Assembly: GCA_903789375.1 (NCBI GenBank)
Contig: CAIFEB010000003.1
Span: 1 to 60,110 of the forward strand
Reading direction: 5' to 3'
Length of the DNA: 60,110 nucleotides
DNA from: an uncultured Eggerthellaceae bacterium
GTDB taxonomy: Bacteria > Actinomycetota > Coriobacteriia > Coriobacteriales > Eggerthellaceae
Shown: one piece after another, positions 8,181-16,027 of the stretch
Position numbering within the stretch: position 1 is the stretch's first letter
How the letters are laid out: every line of letters starts with the position of its first letter
Notes under the pieces: generated by a model
What the model was told of the DNA's origin: nothing
The model's input: the letters and a program-made list of their open reading frames with translations, nothing else
Databases searched by the model: none
Program-made: the position numbers and the translations under genes

Positions 8181-9203
8181 ATGCAGACAAACCAGGAGAT
8201 GCTCGTCGACGTACTCGGGCGTCCCTCGACCCAGTTCATCGTCCCCGTGTACCAGCGCGTGTACTCGTGGAACCCCCAGCAGTGCCGTCAGCTCTGGCAG
8301 GACATCCAACGCGCCGGACGGACCAAGACCGCGCACTTCATCGGCACCCTGCTCTATTCCAACGAACCTGTGCGTACGCCCGGCATTGTCCGGTGGGGCA
8401 TCATCGACGGCCAGCAGCGCACCGTAACGGTGAGCCTGATCCTGGTGGCGTTCGAGAAGTATCTGCGGCAGACGGACACAAGCATCGGCGCGGTCGATGC
8501 CGACTTCATCGACCGCACGTTCATCCACGTGGGCGACGAGCACAAGCTGGTGCTGTCGCGCACGGACCGGCCCACGCTCTTCTCCATCATCGACGGAAAC
8601 GACCTACCCGAACGCGAATCGTCGCGCGTGGTCGAGAACTACCGGGTCTTCGAGAAGCTGATGGCCGCCGACGACTTCGACCCCGAGCTTTTATGGGCGG
8701 GCATCCAGCAGCTGCTCCTCATCTCCGCCGACCTCACGCGCGAGGACCATCCGCAACTCGTGTTCGAGTCGCTCAACTCGCGCGGCACGCCGCTCACCAC
8801 CGGCGACTTGGTGCGCAACTACTTGCTGATGTCGGAATCGCCCGAGGAGCAGGAGCGGCTGTACCGGGAGTACTGGCAGCCTATCGAGACCATGTTCGGC
8901 GACGACCCCGAATCGGAGAAGCTCAACGCCGGCATCCGCACTTGGCTCACCATCCGCTTCGTCAAAGCGCATATCCACGACAAGGGCGAAACGTACAGCG
9001 TGTTCAAGACCTACGTCGAGGACGAGTACGACGGCACGCTCGAGGACCTGCTCATCGAGCTGCGCGACTTCTGCCTGATGTGGTCGGAGAACTACAAGTT
9101 CCACGGCATCGGCGAGAGCTCCAAGGAGTTCCGCTCGTGGGACTGGGCCAAGGGCAAGCGCACGACGCTCGTGCCGCCACGCGCAAGCCAGGGCGGGTTC
9201 TAA
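8181..9203 (+). pseudogene. DUF262 (GmrSD N-terminal-like) protein lacking its nuclease half
   Basis: The 340-aa product starts MQTNQEMLVDVLGRPSTQFI and contains the DUF262 core: VPVYQRVYSWNPQQC, FIGTLLY, and WGIIDGQQRTVTVSLIL with the catalytic-type DGQQR motif. DUF262 is the GmrS-like nucleotide-hydrolysing half of GmrSD type IV restriction enzymes. Intact relatives continue for 200-350 residues into a DUF1524 HNH nuclease. Here the frame ends in unrelated sequence (SWDWAKGKRTTLVPPRASQG) soon after the linker region, so the nuclease is missing. GAAGGTG before the ATG at 8181 supports this start over the much longer upstream open frame, which is not coding-like. Confidence 0.75.
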
Positions 9204-9267
9204 GAGGGCAGAAGCTGAGTAAGTCTCGAATCGCATACGCTCAACAGACGGAAATCCGCATCGAACG

Positions 9268-9306
9268 CAAAACGGGCGCGCTGCCGACTTGCGGCAACGC
9301 GCCCGT
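9268..9306 (-). terminator. Intrinsic terminator of the 9385-9747 gene
   Basis: ACGGGCGCG (9272-9280) pairs with CGCGCCCGT (9298-9306), extended inward by TGCCG/CGGCA with one mismatch. Read on the minus strand the hairpin is followed by TTTT (9271-9268). Confidence 0.7.
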
Positions 9307-9384
9307 AAAGATTGCACAAGCTGTTGCAGAGCGGCTCCCACACCGGCACTCAGGCCGATGGTGTGTACCCTGCGTTTTGCGGTT

Positions 9385-9747
9385 CTACAGCTCGACGCGG
9401 CCGAACTTCGCCAGAATCTCCGATGCCGCCGTGCAGGCCTCGCATCCGCAGAACTTCTTGCCCTGTGCTTTGCGCTCCTTGGCGGAGTCGAGCATCTGCT
9501 TCGCTGTTTCCTCGCCGAACATCTGGGCAGCCGGGCCCTCGGCGAACGCGATCGACTCGTCAATCGTGGTTGGACGGCCTTCGAGGACGTCGAGCAACTT
9601 CGTGGTCGCCTCATCGGCGGCGTTCTCGTCGGCGGCGACGGCATCGAGCCACGCCTGCGCGGCATCCTTCGTCACCTGCGTGCTCGCACCCGACGCGGAC
9701 AGAATCTTCGCGCGTTCGGCGACGTAATCGAAAACTTCCTTCTCCAT
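9385..9747 (-). CDS. Conserved small cytoplasmic protein with C-terminal Cys cluster
   Basis: The 120-aa protein is acidic and helical with a C-terminal KKFCGCEACTAASEIL motif (three Cys in CxCxxC spacing), which could bind metal. Similar proteins occur in gut anaerobes, where I believe they are sometimes labelled Hsp90-like chaperones, but nothing in this sequence resembles Hsp90 and no function can be assigned. AAGGAGGT lies directly upstream of the ATG, and an intrinsic terminator follows, so this is a well-maintained single gene within the decayed region. Confidence 0.75.
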   Translation of the reverse strand: MEKEVFDYVAERAKILSASGASTQVTKDAAQAWLDAVAADENAADEATTKLLDVLEGRPTTIDESIAFAEGPAAQMFGEETAKQMLDSAKERKAQGKKFCGCEACTAASEILAKFGRVEL

Positions 9748-9824
9748 GCAAACCTCCTTCTCGTGGGATAACGCACACGCTCATTGTAGCGTGCCGGCAG
9801 AAACGCACAGGAAACGGTTCAGCT

Positions 9825-10091
9825 TCATCGCTTGTATATATCTCGCTTGTGTCCGACGTTAAACGCGAGAACGACCAGCTCCTCGTCATGCAGTTCGCAG
9901 AGGACTCGGTAGTCGCCAATGCGATATCGCCATGCACCCGAAAGGTTTCCTATTAAGCCTTTGCCATGTACTCGGGGGTTTACGCATCCATCGACATTTT
10001 TCAACAACCACGCAAGGATGATGCGCCGAACTCCCGCATCCATCTTCGCAAGCTGCTGATCGGCGGTTTTTGAAAATACGAGCCGCCACAT
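9825..10091 (-). CDS. relE: RelE-family toxin (mRNA interferase)
   Basis: This 88-aa basic protein has the RelE fold signature: MWRLVFSKTADQQLAKMD, a central helix with ILAWLLKNVDGC, then KGLIGNLSGAWRYRIGDYRV and the C-terminal GHKRDIYKR carrying the basic residues used in ribosome-dependent mRNA cleavage. Its ATG abuts the antitoxin stop (TAA-ATG, no gap), giving the normal antitoxin-toxin order and translational coupling. It is intact, unlike its remnant paralogue at 7190-7425. Confidence 0.9.
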   Translation of the reverse strand: MWRLVFSKTADQQLAKMDAGVRRIILAWLLKNVDGCVNPRVHGKGLIGNLSGAWRYRIGDYRVLCELHDEELVVLAFNVGHKRDIYKR

Positions 10092-10316
10092 TTAGAGATA
10101 CTTTCGCGCAATATCGGAGGCGCTCAACGTTTCCGGATTCAAATCGAATTCAGCCTTTGCCTTCTTCCAATCTTCGAGATCAAGCTCGTCTTCTATCTTC
10201 TCGAGAGCGCTGCGTCGCAAAAAGTCCGAAGCTGATGTGCCAAAGGTTTTCGCATAATCTGTAATCAGATTCTTTTCGTCTTCATCAAGACGGATCGTCA
10301 TCGTTGTACTAGCCAT
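10092..10316 (-). CDS. relB: RelB/DUF6290-type ribbon-helix-helix antitoxin
   Basis: The 74-aa protein starts MASTTMTIRLDEDEKNLITD, a ribbon-helix-helix strand, followed by GTSASDFLRRSALEKIEDEL and a C-terminal toxin-wrapping tail ending ASDIARKYL. It should repress its own promoter and neutralise the adjacent RelE toxin. GGAGG lies seven bases before the ATG at 10316, so the longer frame starting at 10367 is unlikely to be used. Confidence 0.88.
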   Translation of the reverse strand: MASTTMTIRLDEDEKNLITDYAKTFGTSASDFLRRSALEKIEDELDLEDWKKAKAEFDLNPETLSASDIARKYL

Positions 10317-10406
10317 CGTTCGCCTCCATTCCGAACATCTATGTGTTACATTGTAACATGCTGTCACCTTCTATTCGAGCAGCAACCACGACTAAGGAGT
10401 CTGCAC

Positions 10407-10730
10407 ATGGACTTGAGCGAGGTCAGCCAGAAGTCAAACGAGATTCGCTAGCGCTATCACGAGCTGGAGCTGAAATTGCACGGCTCCGAGTGGTCGGTCG
10501 AGGAAGACGCGCTCGCCTTTTTGATCGACGCTGGGCTCGTCGGTCGGCTTTCGATGGCGCACGAGGGTCGTTGGCCGAGCGGCGACGAGGACATGCTCCC
10601 ATCGAAAATCGGCGAATGCGTGTGGTGGCTCGCCGTGCTCGCAGAGCGCACGGGCGCAAACTTCGAAGAATGCGTTGAAGCGTTTCTGACCGAGCGGCTC
10701 GACGCGCTCAACAAGCGCACGGCCGAATGA
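10407..10730 (+). pseudogene. MazG-like nucleotide pyrophosphohydrolase gene with an in-frame TAG
   Basis: From an ATG at 10407 with AAGGAGT upstream, 108 codons are open apart from a TAG at 10449-10451 (codon 15). The sequence on both sides belongs together: MDLSEVSQKSNEIR, stop, then RYHELELKLHGSEWSVEEDA and GRLSMAHEGRWPS, as in small MazG-like proteins. Relatives usually have Gln, Arg or Ala followed by Lys/Arg-Tyr-His-Glu-Leu-Glu here, so CAG to TAG is the simplest lesion. Translation could restart at the TTG at 10476, but that would lose the first helix. Confidence 0.75.
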
Positions 10731-10913
10731 CCGCCGCGACGCGACAGGCGTCTTGACCGCTCCTACTTCGCCCGTTCGCCAACATCGATCACATGGCTTG
10801 ATTCCTGTATCTAGCGCATGTACTGCAACGATGGTGCAAATTGATGTCATCGTCAAGCTGTCGTCATAGCGATGGCAGGCACAGCTCCTTCATGCGAGAC
10901 GAACCTCGATTAT

Positions 10914-12389
10914 CTATTCCCCTTCTCCGTTCAATGCCGTATTCCGCTGCGGCGCCTGCGCGGGTGCTTGCGACGGCGCCTTCGAGTGAGATGCCTTCGC
11001 AATCCTCGTCGCAAACACGAGCGCGAAAACGGCGAGCACAAGCGCGAACACGAACCCGATATGAGATCCGGCGACGAACGCCTCGGGCGCCTGCGCGCCC
11101 CCGCCTGCGTAGTACGAAGCCTGTCCCACAGACAGGAAATACGTTGCGAGCGCCGTGCAGATTGCGGCGAATACCTGCTGAATCGCATTGAGAATAGCCG
11201 AGCCATCGGTTGACAGTTCAGGCGGAAGCGACGAGAGCGCATGCGTTTGGCACGGCGACATCGCAAGGGGAATGCCGACCATCATCAGCACGTGGCAGCC
11301 GATGACATAAGCGATCGGCGTGGCAGACGAGGTCTGAAGCAGCAGAATGCAACCGATGATCGACAGGCTGAAACCGACCAGTGCCGGTACACGCGCGCCG
11401 ATTCTGTCGTAGATGCGGCCGGCCACGACGCTCACAAAGGCGTTGACGATGCCGCCTGGCAGCATGACGACACCCGCAAACGCTACGGAAATCAAAAGTG
11501 CGCTCTGGTAGAACTGCGGCAGAAGGTACATCACCACAAGCGTCATACCGAAGTCGAGCATGATGCACAGCGTTCCGTACCTGAATCCCCGTATGCCGAA
11601 AACACGCAGGTTGATGACCGGTTTTTCCACGTGCAGCTGACGATAGCAATACGCGATCAGCGCCACCGCGCCGACGGCAAGCGATGCCACAACGGGAACG
11701 CTTCCCCATCCGACCAGGCTCGACATGCCAAAGCCGAGCACGATGCCGCCGAATCCGAGAATCGAAGTCACAACCGACGCGCCGTCCACATGCGGCTTGC
11801 TCATCGCGTACGGCGACGGGCACCACCCGATTGCGAACACCAGGGCGACGACGAGAATCGCGGCGAAGCTGAAGAATATCGCCCGCCACGAAAACGCGCC
11901 GACAAGCACTCCTGCGAGCGTCGGGCCAACAGCCGCCGCCGACATGATGACCAGCGCGTTCACGCCCATGGCCATACCGATTTTCTGCGGTTCCATGATC
12001 TCAAGCGCCATTGCGAACATGACTGGAAGAACCAGCCCCGTGCCAAGCCCCTGAACAGCGCGACCAATGAGCGCCATCCAGAAGTTGGCGGCGAAACCGC
12101 TTACAAGCGACCCCACGAGAAAGGCGCCCAACGCGAATATCGTGATCGAACGCGCGGGAAACCATCGCGTTAGCAAGCTTGAAAACGGCATCGCGATGCC
12201 GATGACCAGCATGTATCCCACGACGAGCCATTGAGTGAACGCGATATCCACGCCGAACGCCGCCGAAAGCTGCGGCAAGGCTATGTTGAGTGCAGTCTCG
12301 CTGTACATACCCACGAACCCGCCAAGATACAGTCCCATCATGGCCAGAAAGGGATGGGGCACGCTAAATCGCGCGCCCGCATTCGTCAT
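10914..12389 (-). CDS. MFS drug exporter, DHA2 (EmrB/QacA) family
   Basis: The 491-aa protein has about 14 hydrophobic segments and DHA2 signatures: NIALPQLSAAFGVDIAFTQW in TM1-2, LIGRAVQGLGTGLVLPVMF in TM4-5 and VGPTLAGVLVGAFSWRAIFF (motif C). Such proteins extrude hydrophobic or cationic compounds by proton antiport. The start at MTNAGARF (12389) is preferred because the upstream frame runs through a terminator hairpin. The C-terminal 35 residues are Ala/Pro/Gln-rich and cytosolic. It lies downstream of the sigma/anti-sigma operon, separated by that terminator. Confidence 0.85.
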   Translation of the reverse strand: MTNAGARFSVPHPFLAMMGLYLGGFVGMYSETALNIALPQLSAAFGVDIAFTQWLVVGYMLVIGIAMPFSSLLTRWFPARSITIFALGAFLVGSLVSGFAANFWMALIGRAVQGLGTGLVLPVMFAMALEIMEPQKIGMAMGVNALVIMSAAAVGPTLAGVLVGAFSWRAIFFSFAAILVVALVFAIGWCPSPYAMSKPHVDGASVVTSILGFGGIVLGFGMSSLVGWGSVPVVASLAVGAVALIAYCYRQLHVEKPVINLRVFGIRGFRYGTLCIMLDFGMTLVVMYLLPQFYQSALLISVAFAGVVMLPGGIVNAFVSVVAGRIYDRIGARVPALVGFSLSIIGCILLLQTSSATPIAYVIGCHVLMMVGIPLAMSPCQTHALSSLPPELSTDGSAILNAIQQVFAAICTALATYFLSVGQASYYAGGGAQAPEAFVAGSHIGFVFALVLAVFALVFATRIAKASHSKAPSQAPAQAPQRNTALNGEGE

Positions 12390-12477
12390 TGTCTTCTCAT
12401 TCGCCAAAGTTTCCAATCCTTCCCTCGCTTCTCTTTCTCTCTGGACGAAAGCCGGCTTCGCGCCCTCCTGCGCAAAC

Positions 12478-12516
12478 AAAAAGAGGTGGCCGCAACTGCT
12501 CGTTGCGACCACCTCT
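12478..12516 (-). terminator. Intrinsic terminator after the ECF sigma operon, possibly an attenuator for the exporter
   Basis: AGAGGTGG-CGCAA (12482-12495) pairs with TTGCG-CCACCTCT (12503-12516), 14 pairs with one wobble in the minus-strand RNA, loop of seven. On the minus strand it is followed by five T and then GTTT. It lies 136 bases after the anti-sigma stop and about 90 bases before the exporter start. Confidence 0.75.
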
Positions 12517-12651
12517 GTATGCTCGATACAGCGTCTCACTGCGCTTTCGTTAACGGTTGGTCATTGAAGCACAAGCGAGGATGCCTTCGTAAGCGTCTCT
12601 ATCGGAAATTCACGTAAGCCGGGACGGCCTGCTCCATCGGGGGCGAAAGGC

Positions 12652-13710
12652 CTAGCCACAGTCCCCCGCGCGTTGACGCGCGCCCTTCGCATTGCCGCCG
12701 GACGCGGCCGCGTCCGCGCCTTCGTCTTGATCGAGCCGCGCATTCGCACCGCCCATGCCGTAGCTGTTTCCGCATCCAGCGCCAGCATGGGGGCCCGCAC
12801 CGGAACCGTCTCCTTCGAGATCATCGCAACCGTACTGGGCTGCCAGATCGCGCAGCTCGCGCATGGTCATCGACGCTACTTCGTCGGCGCCGACGTCGCA
12901 CCCATGCGCATGCAGCGTCTCGTACATGCGGTATTTCCCTACGGTGAGTCCCAGCTCCGACGCAGCAGCATGCTCGTCAGCCTGAGCCGATGAGCACTGG
13001 ACGGCGCACCCCGTGGACGCGCAGGCCCGATTCAGCTGCTCTTCCAACTTGGACGTGTCGGACCCGTCGAGCGACGACACCACCACCTCGACGGGATTCG
13101 ATTCGCTGGCCGCCCGTTGCACCGCATCGCTCGCGAGGAGTACCTGAACAGCGTCGTCGCAGGTCATACCCGCTACCGAAACCGTCCTCAGCAGAGCTTC
13201 GCCATCATCGTTCATACCGCGCGCCGAAACCACGTGGTCGAAGCGGTTGAGCGAAAGCTCCACCGACGGATTGACGTCGATGCTCACGACCGCCGTCACG
13301 TCCCGGAACACATGGATGCCGAGCGGGACGAAGACGATCGCGAGCAGACACGCAGCGATCGCTGCCGCATACGCCCAACGGCGCTTCGCCACGCGGGCGG
13401 AGAACGTCCGCGGCGACGCGGCCGTCGTTTCGGCGGCCGCTTCCGCGGATGTCATCGTTTCGGCAGCCGTCGTTCCAGAAACCGTCGTTTCAGATGCCGG
13501 CATTTCAAGGGCCGTCTCCCGTCGTACGGGTTCAGACGGTTGCCCCTGTCGAGGCGAAGCGAGCATCTGGGATCCGACATGCGTCGAGCTTGCAACCGCC
13601 TGGCTCCGAACCGCGTCGCGCGTTCGGTCGACCGTCGCGCGAGGCGCATGGACATCGGCGAATGCGTCGCGGAGCAGCGCGTCGAGCTGTCTGTCGTTCA
13701 TCGTGCTCAT
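12652..13710 (-). CDS. RsgI-like membrane anti-sigma factor
   Basis: The 352-aa protein has an N-terminal cytoplasmic part (about 1-108, with an Ala/Thr/Glu-rich linker), one TM segment at about 109-133 and an exported domain beginning VVSIDVNPSVELSLNRFDHV, the core motif of the RsgI periplasmic-type domain. A second conserved helical stretch (GLTVGKYRMYETLHAHGCDV) precedes a Gly-rich, Cys-containing tail. RsgI proteins hold their cognate sigma factor at the membrane and release it on an extracellular cue. Its ATG overlaps the sigma stop by four bases, so they are translationally coupled. The cognate sigma here is ECF-type, not SigI. Confidence 0.8.
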   Translation of the reverse strand: MSTMNDRQLDALLRDAFADVHAPRATVDRTRDAVRSQAVASSTHVGSQMLASPRQGQPSEPVRRETALEMPASETTVSGTTAAETMTSAEAAAETTAASPRTFSARVAKRRWAYAAAIAACLLAIVFVPLGIHVFRDVTAVVSIDVNPSVELSLNRFDHVVSARGMNDDGEALLRTVSVAGMTCDDAVQVLLASDAVQRAASESNPVEVVVSSLDGSDTSKLEEQLNRACASTGCAVQCSSAQADEHAAASELGLTVGKYRMYETLHAHGCDVGADEVASMTMRELRDLAAQYGCDDLEGDGSGAGPHAGAGCGNSYGMGGANARLDQDEGADAAASGGNAKGARQRAGDCG

Positions 13711-14177
13711 GCCAGCGCCTCCTTAAGCTTCGCCCGCGCACGGGACACCCACGAGTACACGGTTCCTGTCGTAGAGCCGAGCATCCGCGCGACCTCTTCG
13801 GCCGAATAGCCCATCACCGCGGTCAGGTACAAAGCCGTCCGCTGGTCGCATGGCAGCGTGCGCATGGCGTCCATCACGTCCGCCGTGCGGCTGCCAGGAC
13901 CCTCCACCGCTGGAGAAGCTGCGATCTGCGGCAGCTCCCCGTCTGCGCGATACGCCCGTTTATGCTGGTCGTTGCACACGTTGATGGCAACTCGCAGCAG
14001 CCACGCGCGCTCGTGCTCATCGTCTTCGAACGGTTCTTCCCGATTGAGATGCTTGAGGAACGTGTCCTGAAACGCATCCTCGGCGTCCGATCGCTGGGTA
14101 CAGCGAAGCAGGCAGACACGCCAGACATCGTCTGAGTATCTGCCCATCGCCCGTTCCGTTCTCTCGACGTTCGTCAT
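13707..14177 (-). CDS. ECF-family RNA polymerase sigma factor
   Basis: The 156-aa protein has sigma region 2 (YSDDVWRVCLLRCTQRSDAE, DAFQDTFLKHL, RAWLLRVAINVCNDQHKR) and region 4 (LPCDQRTALYLTAVMGYSAE, EVARMLGSTTGTVYSWVSRA). It lacks regions 1 and 3, as ECF sigmas do. It is the middle gene of a three-gene operon: six bases after the Cys-rich secreted protein and overlapping the RsgI-like anti-sigma gene by ATGA. It probably directs transcription of its own operon in response to a cell-surface signal. Confidence 0.92.
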   Translation of the reverse strand: MTNVERTERAMGRYSDDVWRVCLLRCTQRSDAEDAFQDTFLKHLNREEPFEDDEHERAWLLRVAINVCNDQHKRAYRADGELPQIAASPAVEGPGSRTADVMDAMRTLPCDQRTALYLTAVMGYSAEEVARMLGSTTGTVYSWVSRARAKLKEALA

Positions 14178-14183
14178 CGCACC

Positions 14184-14720
14184 TTACCTGGAGTAACCCC
14201 ATCCCGCGCGCGCGGCGGAGCCGTTGCAGGCACCGTTTCCGGCGCCCTGTCCGCATCCGTCGCCGTTCCCGTAGCCGTAGCACGCGCCACCCGCGTTGCC
14301 GGAGCCCGCACCGTTTGCAGCCGGGCAAGCCTCGTAGTTGTCGCAGACGCCGTTGCCGTCTTCGTCCGCATACGCGCCGGCAGCGCCCGCTCCACGGCCG
14401 CAACCGAAGCCGTTCGTTCCGTCCGCGCCGACAGCGCCCTGCGACGCAGCCGTTCCATCAGATATCGCATACGCAGTCCGCGACCCGTAATTGTCGCAGA
14501 CGCCGTCACCGTCTTCGTCCGTGTATCCGCACGAGCTGCCCGCGCACGCGCCGTTTCCGCCAACGCAGGTTTGGCTCGTCGCGCACGCAGCGCTTCCGTT
14601 GCAGATGCGCGCTATGCTATCCGCTCCGCTCGAGCCCTGCGCAAATGCGACGCCCGCTCCGAGCGCCGCCACCAGGCTTGCCGCCGCAACCGCCGACGCG
14701 ATCTTCGCCGTTCTCTTCAT
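14184..14720 (-). CDS. Secreted Cys/Gly-rich protein with two Asp-rich calcium-type motifs
   Basis: The 178-aa protein starts with a clear signal peptide (MKRTAKIASAVAAASLVAAL, cleavage likely after AFA). The mature part has about 15 cysteines and two copies of a DxDGDG-type loop, YTDEDGDGVCDNYG and YADEDGNGVCDNYE, resembling the calcium-binding repeats of thrombospondin type 3 and dockerin. The tail is Gly/Asn/Ala-rich with regularly spaced Cys. GAAGGGGAC precedes the ATG at 14720, which is favoured over the longer open frame. As first gene of the operon with the ECF sigma and RsgI-like factor, it may be the envelope component whose state the pair senses. Function is otherwise unknown. Confidence 0.78.
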   Translation of the reverse strand: MKRTAKIASAVAAASLVAALGAGVAFAQGSSGADSIARICNGSAACATSQTCVGGNGACAGSSCGYTDEDGDGVCDNYGSRTAYAISDGTAASQGAVGADGTNGFGCGRGAGAAGAYADEDGNGVCDNYEACPAANGAGSGNAGGACYGYGNGDGCGQGAGNGACNGSAARAGWGYSR

Positions 14721-14823
14721 GCCGTCCCCTTCCCTCGTTTTCGAACCTTCACCTCTAGAACGATTGAAGGAGCCGATTCCTTGCGGCAATTTTGGAATTT
14801 CCATTTTGAGTCGCGCCCGATGC

Positions 14824-15804
14824 CTACGCCAGCTGCCGGCTGCGCCGCGCCTCGATCCGTACGAACGCCGCTGGCGCGACGAACACGCTTCCGAACGTGC
14901 ACGAGAGCATCTCGGCAAGCGACAGCGGATCGGCGGCTAGAACGGGCGCGAGCGCGAGCCGCGCCACGACAAGGAACGCGATAGCGACGAGCGCGCCCAC
15001 GACACCGCGCATCACGCGCTCGCGCAGCGCGAGTCCCTCGGTCGAAAACCCGACGAAGCGCCGTTCGTGCAGCCAGCCGAGCGACAGCCCGCAGAGGATG
15101 CCCGTCGCCTGGAAGCTGCCCTTCTGCATGACGAGCGGGTCGACGAGCAGCACGCCGTCCACGAAATCGTATGGATACGGCTTGAGCATCACGAACGCCA
15201 GCTGAGCTGCGCACACGACCCAGATGATGACGACCGCCGCCACGTCGCGCCGATGCCCTGGGCGCGTCCCGTCCGCGCGGTCGATCATCGCGAAAAACGC
15301 CTGCGAACCGGCGATGGCCGCGATGCCCACGGCCAGTCCGACGAGCACGTCCTGGGGCGTGTGTACGCCCAGGAAGTTGCGTGAGAAGCCCATGAGCAGG
15401 ATGAACACGATGCAGAACGCGACGAACCCGCGGTGCTTGCCACCGCGCGCCTCCCACGCGAACGACCCCATCACCGACGTCGTCGCACACGTGTGCCCGC
15501 TCGGGAACGAGTAGCCGGTGGCCCCGTCGATCGCGTACGAAGACGGCACGATGGCGGCGTCGCGAATCCACGGCCGGTAGATGCAGGCCGTGTTCTTGAT
15601 CAGCTGGTTGACCAGGTTGCCCATGCCCATCGCGAAGAGCGCGAACAGCCCCGTGCGCTTGTCGACGCACCAGTACACGATGAGCGCCGCGGCCACGAGC
15701 AGCGGCCCCTCGCCGATGAACGAGAGCGCCCCGAAGAACTGCTCCACGGCGTGCGGCAGCGCCTGCCGCAGGTTCTGCAGCGCCAGCAGATATGCGATGT
15801 CCAT
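14824..15804 (-). CDS. PAP2-family membrane phosphatase
   Basis: The 326-aa protein has seven or eight hydrophobic segments and the three PAP2 motifs in order: KNTACIYRPW, SFPSGHT and SRNFLGVHTPQDV, which supply the catalytic His and phosphate-binding Arg/Lys residues. Members dephosphorylate lipid phosphates such as undecaprenyl pyrophosphate or phosphatidic acid on the outer face of the membrane. The C-terminal four segments extend beyond the minimal enzyme. It follows in the same direction as, but about 100 bases upstream of, the secreted-protein gene; a shared promoter is not evident. Confidence 0.88.
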   Translation of the reverse strand: MDIAYLLALQNLRQALPHAVEQFFGALSFIGEGPLLVAAALIVYWCVDKRTGLFALFAMGMGNLVNQLIKNTACIYRPWIRDAAIVPSSYAIDGATGYSFPSGHTCATTSVMGSFAWEARGGKHRGFVAFCIVFILLMGFSRNFLGVHTPQDVLVGLAVGIAAIAGSQAFFAMIDRADGTRPGHRRDVAAVVIIWVVCAAQLAFVMLKPYPYDFVDGVLLVDPLVMQKGSFQATGILCGLSLGWLHERRFVGFSTEGLALRERVMRGVVGALVAIAFLVVARLALAPVLAADPLSLAEMLSCTFGSVFVAPAAFVRIEARRSRQLA

Positions 15805-16027
15805 GATGTCCCCATCGGTCTCGGAAAACGTGTGAGATCACATTGTCCCACAGAAGCCGTATGCAACGCGAGCTTCGATGGAAGAATCGCATGAGCGCGG
15901 TTCCGACGCACGGGATTCTGGGGCGCTTCCCCGGCTATAATCGAGCGCGAGACCGCAGGCGCGCCTGCGCGATTCCGCTCGTTCGCACACCACCCTGGCG
16001 AACCCAATTCGACCACAAGGAGCATCC

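Noticed and set aside
9385-9747. Hsp90-like chaperone
   Set aside because: The 120-aa protein has no ATPase motif or similarity to Hsp90 that I can see; I treat that label as unsupported.
5145-10451. Possible genome-wide recoding of TAG as a sense codon
   Set aside because: Several intact genes in the window end normally at TAG (for example at 33351, 51589, 53008, 54002 and 55221), so TAG is a standard stop. Local nonsense mutations explain the two interrupted genes better.
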